Assembly (NCBI RefSeq): GCF_001613445.1
Contig: NZ_BDCJ01000027.1
Coordinates: 1 to 59,790 of the forward strand
From: Nocardia grenadensis NBRC 108939
Lineage (GTDB): Bacteria > Actinomycetota > Actinomycetes > Mycobacteriales > Mycobacteriaceae
Direction: 5' to 3'
Length of the DNA stretch: 59,790 bases
Below the pieces are notes generated by a model. The model ran no database searches. It was not told the origin of the DNA and was given only the letters and a program-made list of their open reading frames with translations. Of this stretch, positions 50,506-59,790 are shown piece after piece (the first letter of the stretch is position 1; each line of letters starts with the position of its first letter). The position numbers were made by a program, and so were the translations under genes.

Positions 50506-51474
50506 ATGACCGAGCAGAAAATCCCGCTGACACCGGTGCCACCCCTCCGGCGTATCTACCGGTCGGATGTGCGGGCGGCGCGTCGGCGACTGACCGGACG
50601 TATTCGCAAGACCCCGGTCTTCCACACCGCCGTACCGGGGCCCGGCGGTCCCGTCCCGGTCACCCTGAAGCTCGAGTATTTGCAGCACGGTGGCACCTTC
50701 AAGGTGCGGGGCAGCTACAACGCGCTGCTATCGGAGCGGGTGTGTCCCGAACATGTGGTGATCGCTTCGGGCGGCAACGCGGGGATCGCGGCGGCCCTGG
50801 CGGCCGCGGGGATGGGCAAGACCTGCACGGTGGTGGTCCCGGAATCCGCACCGCACACCAAGGTCGCCGCCATGTGGTCGCACGGCGCCGAGGTGCGCTG
50901 GCACGGAACCACCTATGCGGAAGCCTACGAGCACGCCTGCGAGCTCACCGCCGAACGCGGGGCGTTGCAGTTGCACGCCTACGATCTGCCCGCGGTGGTG
51001 GCCGGAGCCGGCGTGATCGAATTGGAGATCGAGGAGCAGGTCCGTGGCCGGCCGCCGATCCTGGTCGCGGTCGGCGGCGGCGGGTTGATCGGCGGGATCG
51101 CCGCCGCCGGCGGGCGCCGCCGCGAGATCGTCGGCGTGGAACCCGCGGGGATTCCGACACTGAACTCCGCGCTGGCCGCCGGGAAGCCGGTCGATGTGGA
51201 GGTGTCCAGTATCACCGCCGATGCCCTGGGCGCCTCGCGGATCGGCGAGATCGCGCTCGATGTGACCCGGCGCTACGGTGTACGGTCCGCGCTGGTGACC
51301 GATGACGCGATCACCGATGCGCGGGACTATCTGTGGCGGGAGTTCCGGATCGTCGTCGAACTCTCCGGCGCGGTGGCCCTGGCCGCCATTCTCAGCGGTG
51401 CCTATGTACCGCGTGCGGGTGAGCGGCCGGTGGTGGTGTTGTGCGGCGCGAACACCGAACTCCCGGTGCTCTGA
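50506..51474 (+). CDS. Serine/threonine dehydratase-like PLP enzyme
   Basis: A 322-residue fold-type II PLP enzyme. The PLP lysine is K66 in GGTFKVRGSYN, followed by ASGGNAGIA and the phosphate loop VGGGGLIGG. It lacks the C-terminal regulatory ACT domain of biosynthetic IlvA, so it is a short catabolic type that converts serine or threonine to the 2-oxo acid and ammonia. It begins immediately after the CopD-CtaG stop (0 bases between), so co-transcription is certain, though no functional link is obvious. Confidence 0.9.
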   Translation: MTEQKIPLTPVPPLRRIYRSDVRAARRRLTGRIRKTPVFHTAVPGPGGPVPVTLKLEYLQHGGTFKVRGSYNALLSERVCPEHVVIASGGNAGIAAALAAAGMGKTCTVVVPESAPHTKVAAMWSHGAEVRWHGTTYAEAYEHACELTAERGALQLHAYDLPAVVAGAGVIELEIEEQVRGRPPILVAVGGGGLIGGIAAAGGRRREIVGVEPAGIPTLNSALAAGKPVDVEVSSITADALGASRIGEIALDVTRRYGVRSALVTDDAITDARDYLWREFRIVVELSGAVALAAILSGAYVPRAGERPVVVLCGANTELPVL

Positions 51475-51732
51475 CACACTGATCGGCGTGTCGGTTCACC
51501 GCTCGACCCCCGGCGGGAGCAGTGTCGAGCCATCTTTCGGCCGCCGACCGTGACCATGGTCGCGTAAGCCGCGCCGGGCTTGTCGAATCCGTCGGTGCCC
51601 GAACATTTTCGGTGCTCCGGACCCGCCGTCGTGGTGCGATACACGTGATTGTGAGCGGGGCCGTCGATCCCGGATTGTCTGTTTTCCGACGGAGTGGCGG
51701 TGGGAGATCACAGTTCCACCGGTGGTAGGTCC
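51475..51732. other. Promoter region of the LuxR-type ATPase gene
   Basis: 258 bases, lower in GC around 51600-51700, with no credible frame. Upstream in-frame GTG 51694 would shorten this gap. Confidence 0.35.
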
Positions 51733-54549
51733 ATGCGTGCGACGGTCCGGATGCTTAAACTGATGCGAGTGCAGCAATCTCTCGCGACAGTGTTCGTCGG
51801 TCGCGACGCCGAGGTCGCGGCCCTGGTCTCGGGTGGGCGTGCCGCGGTCGCGGGGCACGGCGCCGTGGTCGTGGTGGAAGGCGAAGCCGGTATCGGCAAG
51901 ACCACGCTGCTCGGTGCAGCCGCCCGGCAGTTCGCCGAACTGGGGTTGCAGGTGCGGACGAGTCGCGCGAGAGAACTCCAGCAGGATGTCCCGTTCGCCG
52001 CGTTGGCCACCTGGCTTGTCACCGGAGACCCACACACCGATTCCGATCCGGTCCGGACCCTGCTCGATGGCGCGGACCAGGCCGGAGACGCCGCAGCCAC
52101 CCACGAGTTCGCGCTCGCCGAGCTCCTGCTCGAACAGGTTCGCGCCTGGTGCGCCGAGCAACCCGTCGCCTTGCTGCTCGACGATGTCCACTGGGCCGAC
52201 CGCTCCAGTCTGGCCGTGCTGCACCGACTGTGCACCCTCGCCGATCGGCTGCCGCTGGTGCTGGTACTGGCGACCCGGCCTTTCACCACCGATCCAGCCT
52301 TCGCGGTACTGACCGCCACCTTGACCGCCTGCGCCGCCTCCACCATCCGGCTGGGCGCGCTGCCCGATGCGGCGACGACGACCATGGTCCGGGAGATGGT
52401 CGGTGCGGTGCCGCCGCCGTCGCTGCTGCGGCAGGTCGCCGGAGCGTACGGGCATCCGCTGCACATCACGGAGTTGGTGGCGGCCTCACTGCTGGAGGCC
52501 GAGGGCGCGAAACCCGCATCCGGTTCCGCTCCGCAACCGGTCGGCTCGCTGGCCGAGGCGATCTGGCGCCGAGCCGAATCGCTGTCGCGATCGACTCGCG
52601 ACCTGTTGCCCATGGCCGCGGCACTGGGCCCGAAAGTCGATGTGGTGGAACTCGCCGCGGTGCTGGACGGCCACATCATGGAAGTGTGGAGCGCGGTCAC
52701 CGAGGCAACGGATGCCGGACTGCTCACCATGGTCGATTCCGAGCTCGCCTTCCGGCACGATCTGATCCGTCACGTGCTGGTGGAGCGATTACCCGCCTCC
52801 CTGCGCTCGGATCTGCTGCGCCGGGCCGGGCGTGTGCTGCAGACCACCGGCGCACCGATCGAACGGGTCGCCTACTACCTCTCGATCGGCGGCCGGGAAC
52901 TAGAGCCGGCAAGTCTGCAATGGCTGCTCTCCGTCTCGGACGCGCTGATCGTGCGCGCCCCGGAACTGGCCATGCGCCTGCTGACCCGCATAGTCGATAC
53001 GGCCGGGCTCGATACGGCGACCCGCGCCGCCCTGATCCGGATGCGGACCCGCACGCTGCTGTGGAACGGCCGGACCGACCAGGCCGAGGCCACGTTGCGC
53101 GTGGCGTTACGGCACCGGCCCGAGCACGCCGACGACCCGGGTCTGCGCTGGTTGCTCGCCCATGTATGCCACGCCCAGGGCCGACTGGCCGAGGCCGTCG
53201 AAGTAGCCGAGACCGCACTGAACACGCTCGATCTCGACGACTCCGACGCGGCGCGTTTCCTGGGCCTGTGCGCGCTGGACAACTTCTTCCTCGAACGGTT
53301 CGTCGAGGCCGAAGCGGCCGGGCGGCGCGCGGTCGCGCTGGGAAGGCAGTCGGGCAACTCCCTGGCCACCGGATACGGGCTGATGGCGTTCGGCGCCGTG
53401 CGCTACACCCAGGGATATGTCGACGAAGCCTTGGAGATCAGTACCGAGTCGCTCACGGTGTTACAGGACGGTGCCGGATCGGATCAGATCGATCCGTACG
53501 TGCTGTACGCGCACTGCCTGATCGAGCTCGATCGCCCGGTCGCGGCCCTGGAGGCCCTGCAGACCGCCATCGGCCACAATCGCCGGACGCGCGGGGTCTA
53601 TCTGGCGGCCAACCTCCTGGCCAAGGCGCGCATGTTCCTGCTGAACGGGCGCTGGGACGAGGCGATCGCGGAGTGCCAGGCGGCTCTGGAGGCGTCCGAT
53701 GTGTTCGGTTACGCGCCGGTCGCCCACAGTGTGATGGCGCTGATCGGGATGCACCGTGGGGCGCCGCCGTCCGGGGATGTGCTCGTTCCGGACGACCGGT
53801 TGGGCACCGCCGGGTACGGATATATGCAGCCGTGGGTCACCGCCTTGGTTCACGAGACCCGGGGGAACCCGGAACCGGCGCTGCGGTTGCTCGTCGAGAC
53901 CCACGCGAAGCTCGACGGAGGTATGAGCGCCTCGACGCTGCATTACATCCTGCCCGATATCGCCCGCCTGGCCTTCGATACCGGCGATACGGACGCGCTG
54001 CACAGCGCGCGTACGGCGGCCGACGATCTGGTGGCCAAGCAGTGGACCGCCGCCCGCGCGGGTATCGCGCAGCTGTGCGGCGGGCTGGCCGAGCGCGACC
54101 CCGAGGCGCTGTTCGCCGCCGCGCGGGAATTCTCGCGCTGTGAGTGGCCGCTCTACGAAGCCCAGGCCTACGAGGGCGCGGCGATCGTGCTGGCCGCGGG
54201 CGGCCGGGGGGCCGACGCGCGGGAGGCGCTCGAATCCGCCGTCCAGCTGTACACCCGGCTGGGCGCGTCGTGGGATACCGCCCGCGCGGTGGCCCGGATC
54301 CGGCGGTACGGAATCCGCCGGGGCGTACGGGGCCCGCGCAATCGCCCGAAAACGGGTTGGGCGTCGTTGACCGATACCGAACGATCCGTGGCGGTCCAGG
54401 TGGCCGATGGCTCCTCGAATGCCGATATCGCGGCGCAGATGTTTCTCTCGCGCCGCACCGTCCAATCCCATGTGTCGAGCATTCTGGCCAAACTCGGCGT
54501 GCGCTCCCGGCGGGATATCGCTGCCGCCATGGCGGCAGCCGGCCGCTGA
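51733..54549 (+). CDS. Large ATP-binding LuxR-family (LAL-type) regulator
   Basis: A 938-residue protein. The N-terminal AAA/NACHT-like ATPase has Walker A GEAGIGKTT at about 50-58 and Walker B ALLLDDVHWAD near 148. A long TPR-like helical middle (about 380-830) follows. The C-terminal LuxR HTH is at about 875-935 (LTDTERSVAVQVADGSSNAD, ... SRRTVQSHVSSILAKLGVRS, each 20 residues). This is the LAL architecture, often activators of secondary metabolism or sugar use. ATG 51733 has GGTAGG 4 bases upstream; GTG 51694, ATG 51751 and ATG 51763 are alternatives. No obvious target is adjacent. Confidence 0.9.
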   Translation: MRATVRMLKLMRVQQSLATVFVGRDAEVAALVSGGRAAVAGHGAVVVVEGEAGIGKTTLLGAAARQFAELGLQVRTSRARELQQDVPFAALATWLVTGDPHTDSDPVRTLLDGADQAGDAAATHEFALAELLLEQVRAWCAEQPVALLLDDVHWADRSSLAVLHRLCTLADRLPLVLVLATRPFTTDPAFAVLTATLTACAASTIRLGALPDAATTTMVREMVGAVPPPSLLRQVAGAYGHPLHITELVAASLLEAEGAKPASGSAPQPVGSLAEAIWRRAESLSRSTRDLLPMAAALGPKVDVVELAAVLDGHIMEVWSAVTEATDAGLLTMVDSELAFRHDLIRHVLVERLPASLRSDLLRRAGRVLQTTGAPIERVAYYLSIGGRELEPASLQWLLSVSDALIVRAPELAMRLLTRIVDTAGLDTATRAALIRMRTRTLLWNGRTDQAEATLRVALRHRPEHADDPGLRWLLAHVCHAQGRLAEAVEVAETALNTLDLDDSDAARFLGLCALDNFFLERFVEAEAAGRRAVALGRQSGNSLATGYGLMAFGAVRYTQGYVDEALEISTESLTVLQDGAGSDQIDPYVLYAHCLIELDRPVAALEALQTAIGHNRRTRGVYLAANLLAKARMFLLNGRWDEAIAECQAALEASDVFGYAPVAHSVMALIGMHRGAPPSGDVLVPDDRLGTAGYGYMQPWVTALVHETRGNPEPALRLLVETHAKLDGGMSASTLHYILPDIARLAFDTGDTDALHSARTAADDLVAKQWTAARAGIAQLCGGLAERDPEALFAAAREFSRCEWPLYEAQAYEGAAIVLAAGGRGADAREALESAVQLYTRLGASWDTARAVARIRRYGIRRGVRGPRNRPKTGWASLTDTERSVAVQVADGSSNADIAAQMFLSRRTVQSHVSSILAKLGVRSRRDIAAAMAAAGR

Positions 54550-54687
54550 ATCGGGCGGTCCGTTCTTTCCACAAGTGCCCTGTCGCGGAGGAGTTGCCCA
54601 CAGATCCGATTCGCGCCCGGCACCGGCCCGTCGTGCGGGCGACGATGAGTGCGTGCCCGGAAGCACGGGGCGAATGGAGGGGCGGAC

Positions 54688-55188
54688 ATGTACGAATCAG
54701 TAGCGACCGTGGTCGGTACGGTGGTGACCGAGCCGGTGCGACGAGAACTTCCCGGCGGCGAGCAGATGCTCAGCTTCCGGTTGGCGAGTACCGCGCGGCG
54801 GCTGGACCGCGAAACCGGTGAATGGGTGGACAACGGGACGCTCTTTCTCACGGTGAGCTGCTGGCGGCGGTTGGTGGCCGGGGTGGACGCGTCGATCCAC
54901 CGGGGCGATCCGGTGATCGTGCAGGGGCAGCTACGGTCGAACGAGTACCGGACCCGGGAGGGTGCCCAGCGACGCGATCTCGAGATGCGAGCGCATACCC
55001 TGGGGCCGGACCTCACCCGCTGCACTGCCCGCGTGGAGCGCCGCCGGAGCGGACAACCGGCCACGACCGGGAATATATCCGCCGGTCCCGGTGCTGCGTC
55101 TGCCGAAACCGGGGCGGCGGGGGAACTGAACGATCCAATGGTGGAGCAGGCGGCGCGCGCCGAGGAGGCCGTGAACGCCGACGTGTGA
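54688..55188 (+). CDS. ssb: Single-stranded DNA-binding protein (second, short type)
   Basis: A 166-residue protein with an OB fold at about residues 1-110 (YESVATVVGTVV, SFRLASTAR, LFLTVSCWR, VIVQGQLRS). The tail lacks the acidic DDDIPF tip of the main replicative SSB, so this is the paralog type seen at Rv2478c, which also precedes ettA. GGAGG lies 8 bases before the ATG. A role in recombination or repair is inferred. Confidence 0.9.
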   Translation: MYESVATVVGTVVTEPVRRELPGGEQMLSFRLASTARRLDRETGEWVDNGTLFLTVSCWRRLVAGVDASIHRGDPVIVQGQLRSNEYRTREGAQRRDLEMRAHTLGPDLTRCTARVERRRSGQPATTGNISAGPGAASAETGAAGELNDPMVEQAARAEEAVNADV

Positions 55189-55223
55189 AACCGCACCGAT
55201 GTCTGACGGATAGGGTGATCGCT

Positions 55224-56900
<1,677 letters not shown>

Positions 56901-56994
56901 CGCCGCGAGACTTTTCCCGCTGCCCGGCTTCGGGTCTACCCTCGGGGGCGGTGTCGGTGTGTCCGAGAAACAACCGGATTCAAGGGAGTGGGAA

Positions 56995-59790
56995 ATGACG
57001 GTCTCGTCCGAATTGTCCAGTGAGGCATGGGCTGCCGAACTGCCGGACACGCTACGAGCCGACCTCGGCGCCTTGGAGGACGGCTATTTCCGGCACGTCG
57101 AGACCGACGACGCCGATTGTGAGATCACCGCACCCACCCTGACCTTCCGTGCCCATCTGACATTGGCCCTGACCCGGCAGCCGGGTCAGGGCCTGGTCCG
57201 GGTCCACCATCCCGACGACGGGTCCGGGCTGGGCGCCGCGGTGCAGATCGTCACCGACGATATGCCCATGCTGGTCGATTCGGTGACCGCGCTTTTCGGC
57301 CGGATGGGCGGCACCATCAGCGAGGTCATCCATCCCATCTTCACGGTGGAACGGGATTCCGGCGGCACCCTCACCGCAGCCCGCCTACACGAGGCCGACC
57401 TGCGGCGCAACGGCACCGGAGACGGTCGCGAATCCTGGATCCACCTGCAACTACACCCGGCGACGAGCGCCCAACTGCTCGACGAGATCGCCGCCGCCGT
57501 ACCGGACGTCATCAAGGACGTTCGGCAGGTGAGCAGCGATACGCAGGCGATCCATGCCATTGTCGACGAACTGGCGACCCGGCTGGAACAGGCCGGCGAT
57601 TCCGCGGCCGCGGTCGAAGCCGATATCGAACCCGCCGATTGCGCACGCCTGCTGCGATGGCTGGCCGACGACAACTTCACCATGCTCGGATACGCGTGCT
57701 ACCGGCTCGAACCGGATGCGGAACTGCCGGTCCCGGTGGCCGATTCCGAACTGGGTGTGCTGCACCCGGGCACGGCGACCGGTTTCCAGGTCCCGATCAC
57801 CGCGGGCGCCCGGCGGCTGCTGCGGATGACCCAGGGACTGATCCCGGTGACCATGCGGCGCGCGGTGTACCCGTACTACATCGGTGTCGCCGATCTGGAC
57901 AGCGCGGGCGAGGTCCGAGGCGAGCACCTGTTCGTCGGTGTTTTCACGGTCACCGCGCTGCACGAGAACGTCCTGGACATACCGGTGGTGGGGCAGCGGG
58001 TCCGCGCCGCCATCACCGACAGCGGTTTCGACCTCGACTCGTTCTCCGGCCAGGCCATGCTCGAAGTGATGCAGGGCTTCCCGCGCACCGAACTGTTCTC
58101 CTCCGACGCCGCGACCCTGCGCCGAACGGCCACCGCGGTACTCAATGTCGGTTTGCGGCGGCAGGTGCGATTGTTCCTCCGGGTCGACCCCTACGGCCAG
58201 TTCGTCGCCGCCATGGTGTACCTGCCCCGTGACCGCTACACCACCGCTGTCCGCCTGGAAATGCAGGACATCCTGGTCCGCGAGCTGGGCGGCGCTTCGA
58301 TCGACTACTCCGCCCGGGTGAGCGAAAGCGAACTCGCCAGCGTCTACTTCACCATCCGGATGCCGGGCGCCGACACCACGGAGCCGGTGGGAGCGGCCGA
58401 GGAGATCTCCGAGGACGAGCGGCGCCGGATCCAGAACCTGCTCGCCGAGGCCAGCCGCACCTGGGACGACCACCTCAACGATGCCGTGAACGCGTCGACG
58501 GTGCTCGATCCGCGGATCGTGCGCCGCTACTGCGAAGCGTTCCCCGAGGGCTACAAACAGGATTTCAGCGCCCGGCGCGCGCTGGCCGATATCGATCGCC
58601 TGGAGCGGTTGCGTCCGGGACGCATCGATCAGCATCTGTACCGGGTGGCCGGCGCGCCCGCGGGCTCCTGGCGCTTCACCCTGTACATCGGCGGCTCCGG
58701 AATTTCGCTCAGCCAGGTGCTTCCCGTGCTGCAGAGCCTCGGGGTCGAGGTGCTCGACGAACGCCCGTACCGGATCAGGCGGGAACGCGACGGCCACGAC
58801 GCCGAGGAACGCTGGATCTACGATTTCGGCCTGCTGGCGAGCCATGAACTGCTACACGGCGCGCTGGACCAGGATCTCGACGCCGAATTGCTGGAAGTGG
58901 CGCCCGATACGCTCGCGGCGCCCAAGGGCAAGGTCGCCGCCGCCGATCGGGTGCGCGACCGGTTCACCGCCGCCTTCGACGCGCTCTGGTACGGCCGGGC
59001 CGAAGCCGACGGCCTGAACGAGCTGGTGCTGCGGGCCGGACTGTCCTGGCGGGCGGTCGCCGTGCTGCGGACCTACGCGAAGTACCTGCAGCAGGCCGGA
59101 TTCCCGTACAGCCAGGTCAATATCGCCCGGGTGCTGCACACCTATCCCGATGCGGCGAAACTGTTCGCGCAGTTGTTCACCGCCCGGTTCGATCCGGACA
59201 GCCACTCCACCGAACAGGCCGCCGAGCTCGAGGAGCGTCTGCACGAGCGGATCGATCAGGTCGTGAGCTTGGATGCGGACCGCATTCTGCGGGCCATTCT
59301 CGGTCTGATCCGCGCCACCCTGCGCACCAACTACTACGTCACCGATACCGATGGCGCTCCCCGGGATTTCATTTCGGTGAAAGTGGAACCGCAGGAGATC
59401 GCCGAACTGCCGCAGCCGCGGCCGAAGTACGAGATCTTCGTGTATTCGCCGCGGGTGGAGGGTGTGCATCTGCGGTTCGGTGCGGTGGCGCGTGGTGGTT
59501 TGCGGTGGTCGGATCGGTTGGAGGATTTCCGGACCGAGATCCTGGGTCTGGTGAAGGCGCAGGCGGTGAAGAACGCGGTGATCGTGCCGGTGGGGGCGAA
59601 GGGTGGTTTCGTGGTGAAACGCCCGCCGGCCACCACCGGCGACGCCGCGACCGACCGGCAGGCCCGGATGGCCGAGGGGATCGAGTGCTACCGCACCTTC
59701 ATCTCGGGTCTGCTGGATATCACCGATAATGTCGATCTCGCCGGTGGACAGGTATTGCCGCCGGAGCGGGTGGTGCGTCGTGATGGTGAT
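56995..59790 (+). CDS. gdh: NAD-specific glutamate dehydrogenase, large type (3' end outside window)
   Basis: The first 932 residues of a protein that is about 1600 long in the family (Rv2476c). It starts at ATG 56995 after GGGAGTGGGAA. The N-terminal ACT-like regulatory regions (VQIVTDDMPMLVDSVTALFG, 20 residues) cover most of what is visible; the catalytic domain begins near 800 (VHLRFGAVARGGLRWSDR near 826, then VIVPVGAKGGFVVKR near 862, with the substrate lysine). It deaminates glutamate to 2-oxoglutarate with NAD. No stop before the right edge. Codon use changes sharply at about 59455-59632. Confidence 0.96.
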   Translation, partial: MTVSSELSSEAWAAELPDTLRADLGALEDGYFRHVETDDADCEITAPTLTFRAHLTLALTRQPGQGLVRVHHPDDGSGLGAAVQIVTDDMPMLVDSVTALFGRMGGTISEVIHPIFTVERDSGGTLTAARLHEADLRRNGTGDGRESWIHLQLHPATSAQLLDEIAAAVPDVIKDVRQVSSDTQAIHAIVDELATRLEQAGDSAAAVEADIEPADCARLLRWLADDNFTMLGYACYRLEPDAELPVPVADSELGVLHPGTATGFQVPITAGARRLLRMTQGLIPVTMRRAVYPYYIGVADLDSAGEVRGEHLFVGVFTVTALHENVLDIPVVGQRVRAAITDSGFDLDSFSGQAMLEVMQGFPRTELFSSDAATLRRTATAVLNVGLRRQVRLFLRVDPYGQFVAAMVYLPRDRYTTAVRLEMQDILVRELGGASIDYSARVSESELASVYFTIRMPGADTTEPVGAAEEISEDERRRIQNLLAEASRTWDDHLNDAVNASTVLDPRIVRRYCEAFPEGYKQDFSARRALADIDRLERLRPGRIDQHLYRVAGAPAGSWRFTLYIGGSGISLSQVLPVLQSLGVEVLDERPYRIRRERDGHDAEERWIYDFGLLASHELLHGALDQDLDAELLEVAPDTLAAPKGKVAAADRVRDRFTAAFDALWYGRAEADGLNELVLRAGLSWRAVAVLRTYAKYLQQAGFPYSQVNIARVLHTYPDAAKLFAQLFTARFDPDSHSTEQAAELEERLHERIDQVVSLDADRILRAILGLIRATLRTNYYVTDTDGAPRDFISVKVEPQEIAELPQPRPKYEIFVYSPRVEGVHLRFGAVARGGLRWSDRLEDFRTEILGLVKAQAVKNAVIVPVGAKGGFVVKRPPATTGDAATDRQARMAEGIECYRTFISGLLDITDNVDLAGGQVLPPERVVRRDGD

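Overview
The window comes from a high-GC actinobacterium of the mycolic-acid group (Mycobacteriales), most likely Nocardia or a close relative. It carries a complete type I fatty acid synthase with its acpS, a mycolate reductase (cmrA-like), an ldtB-type L,D-transpeptidase, a DesA3-type desaturase with its reductase, ettA, ssb, orn and the large NAD-dependent glutamate dehydrogenase. From memory, the order fas-acpS ... bcp - DUF3618 ... ldtB ... orn - tRNA-His - cmrA ... ssb - ettA - gdh follows the M. tuberculosis Rv2524c to Rv2476c block. This looks like a conserved core segment with lineage-specific genes inserted between the anchors.

Layout. Positions 1-7.9 kb are accessory: the 3' end of a low-complexity repeat protein, an ABC-F ATPase, a translationally coupled cysteine-synthase-like enzyme and MFS exporter, a small exported protein with an LpqS-like tail, and a glutaminase-STAS fusion. 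Positions 8-11.7 kb hold a thiol-redox cluster: a BlaI-type repressor, an M56 metalloprotease and a CPVC membrane protein on one strand, and a thioredoxin-fold protein and CcdA on the other. The divergent control region contains BlaI-like operators repeated every 17 bp. Lower-GC gene-free DNA flanks the cluster and tRNA-Leu lies beyond it. Positions 12.4-23.5 kb hold fas, acpS and a TetR gene. Positions 23.6-32 kb hold a DrrAB-type exporter with a divergent TetR, bcp, a DUF3618 protein, an excalibur protein, an acyltransferase-SGNH protein and a lytic transglycosylase. Positions 32.5-38.6 kb hold fadH, a three-gene ABC-2 exporter and ldtB. Positions 38.9-46.3 kb hold tRNA-Lys, an MFS gene, a TetR gene divergent from the reductase-desaturase operon, an MscS channel and a DUF4389 protein. 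Positions 46.3-59.8 kb hold tRNA-His, orn, cmrA, tRNA-Arg, a CopD-CtaG fusion, a dehydratase, a large LuxR-type ATPase, ssb, ettA and the first 932 codons of gdh.

The most interesting region is 7.9-12.4 kb. There, phased BlaI-type operators, a leaderless promoter and a thioredoxin gene that appears to start at ATT and is broken at a G7 run all sit in one compact redox cluster. I see no CRISPR array, insertion sequence or prophage gene. Starts were chosen by Shine-Dalgarno position and family length; where the choice is unsure, the entry says so.
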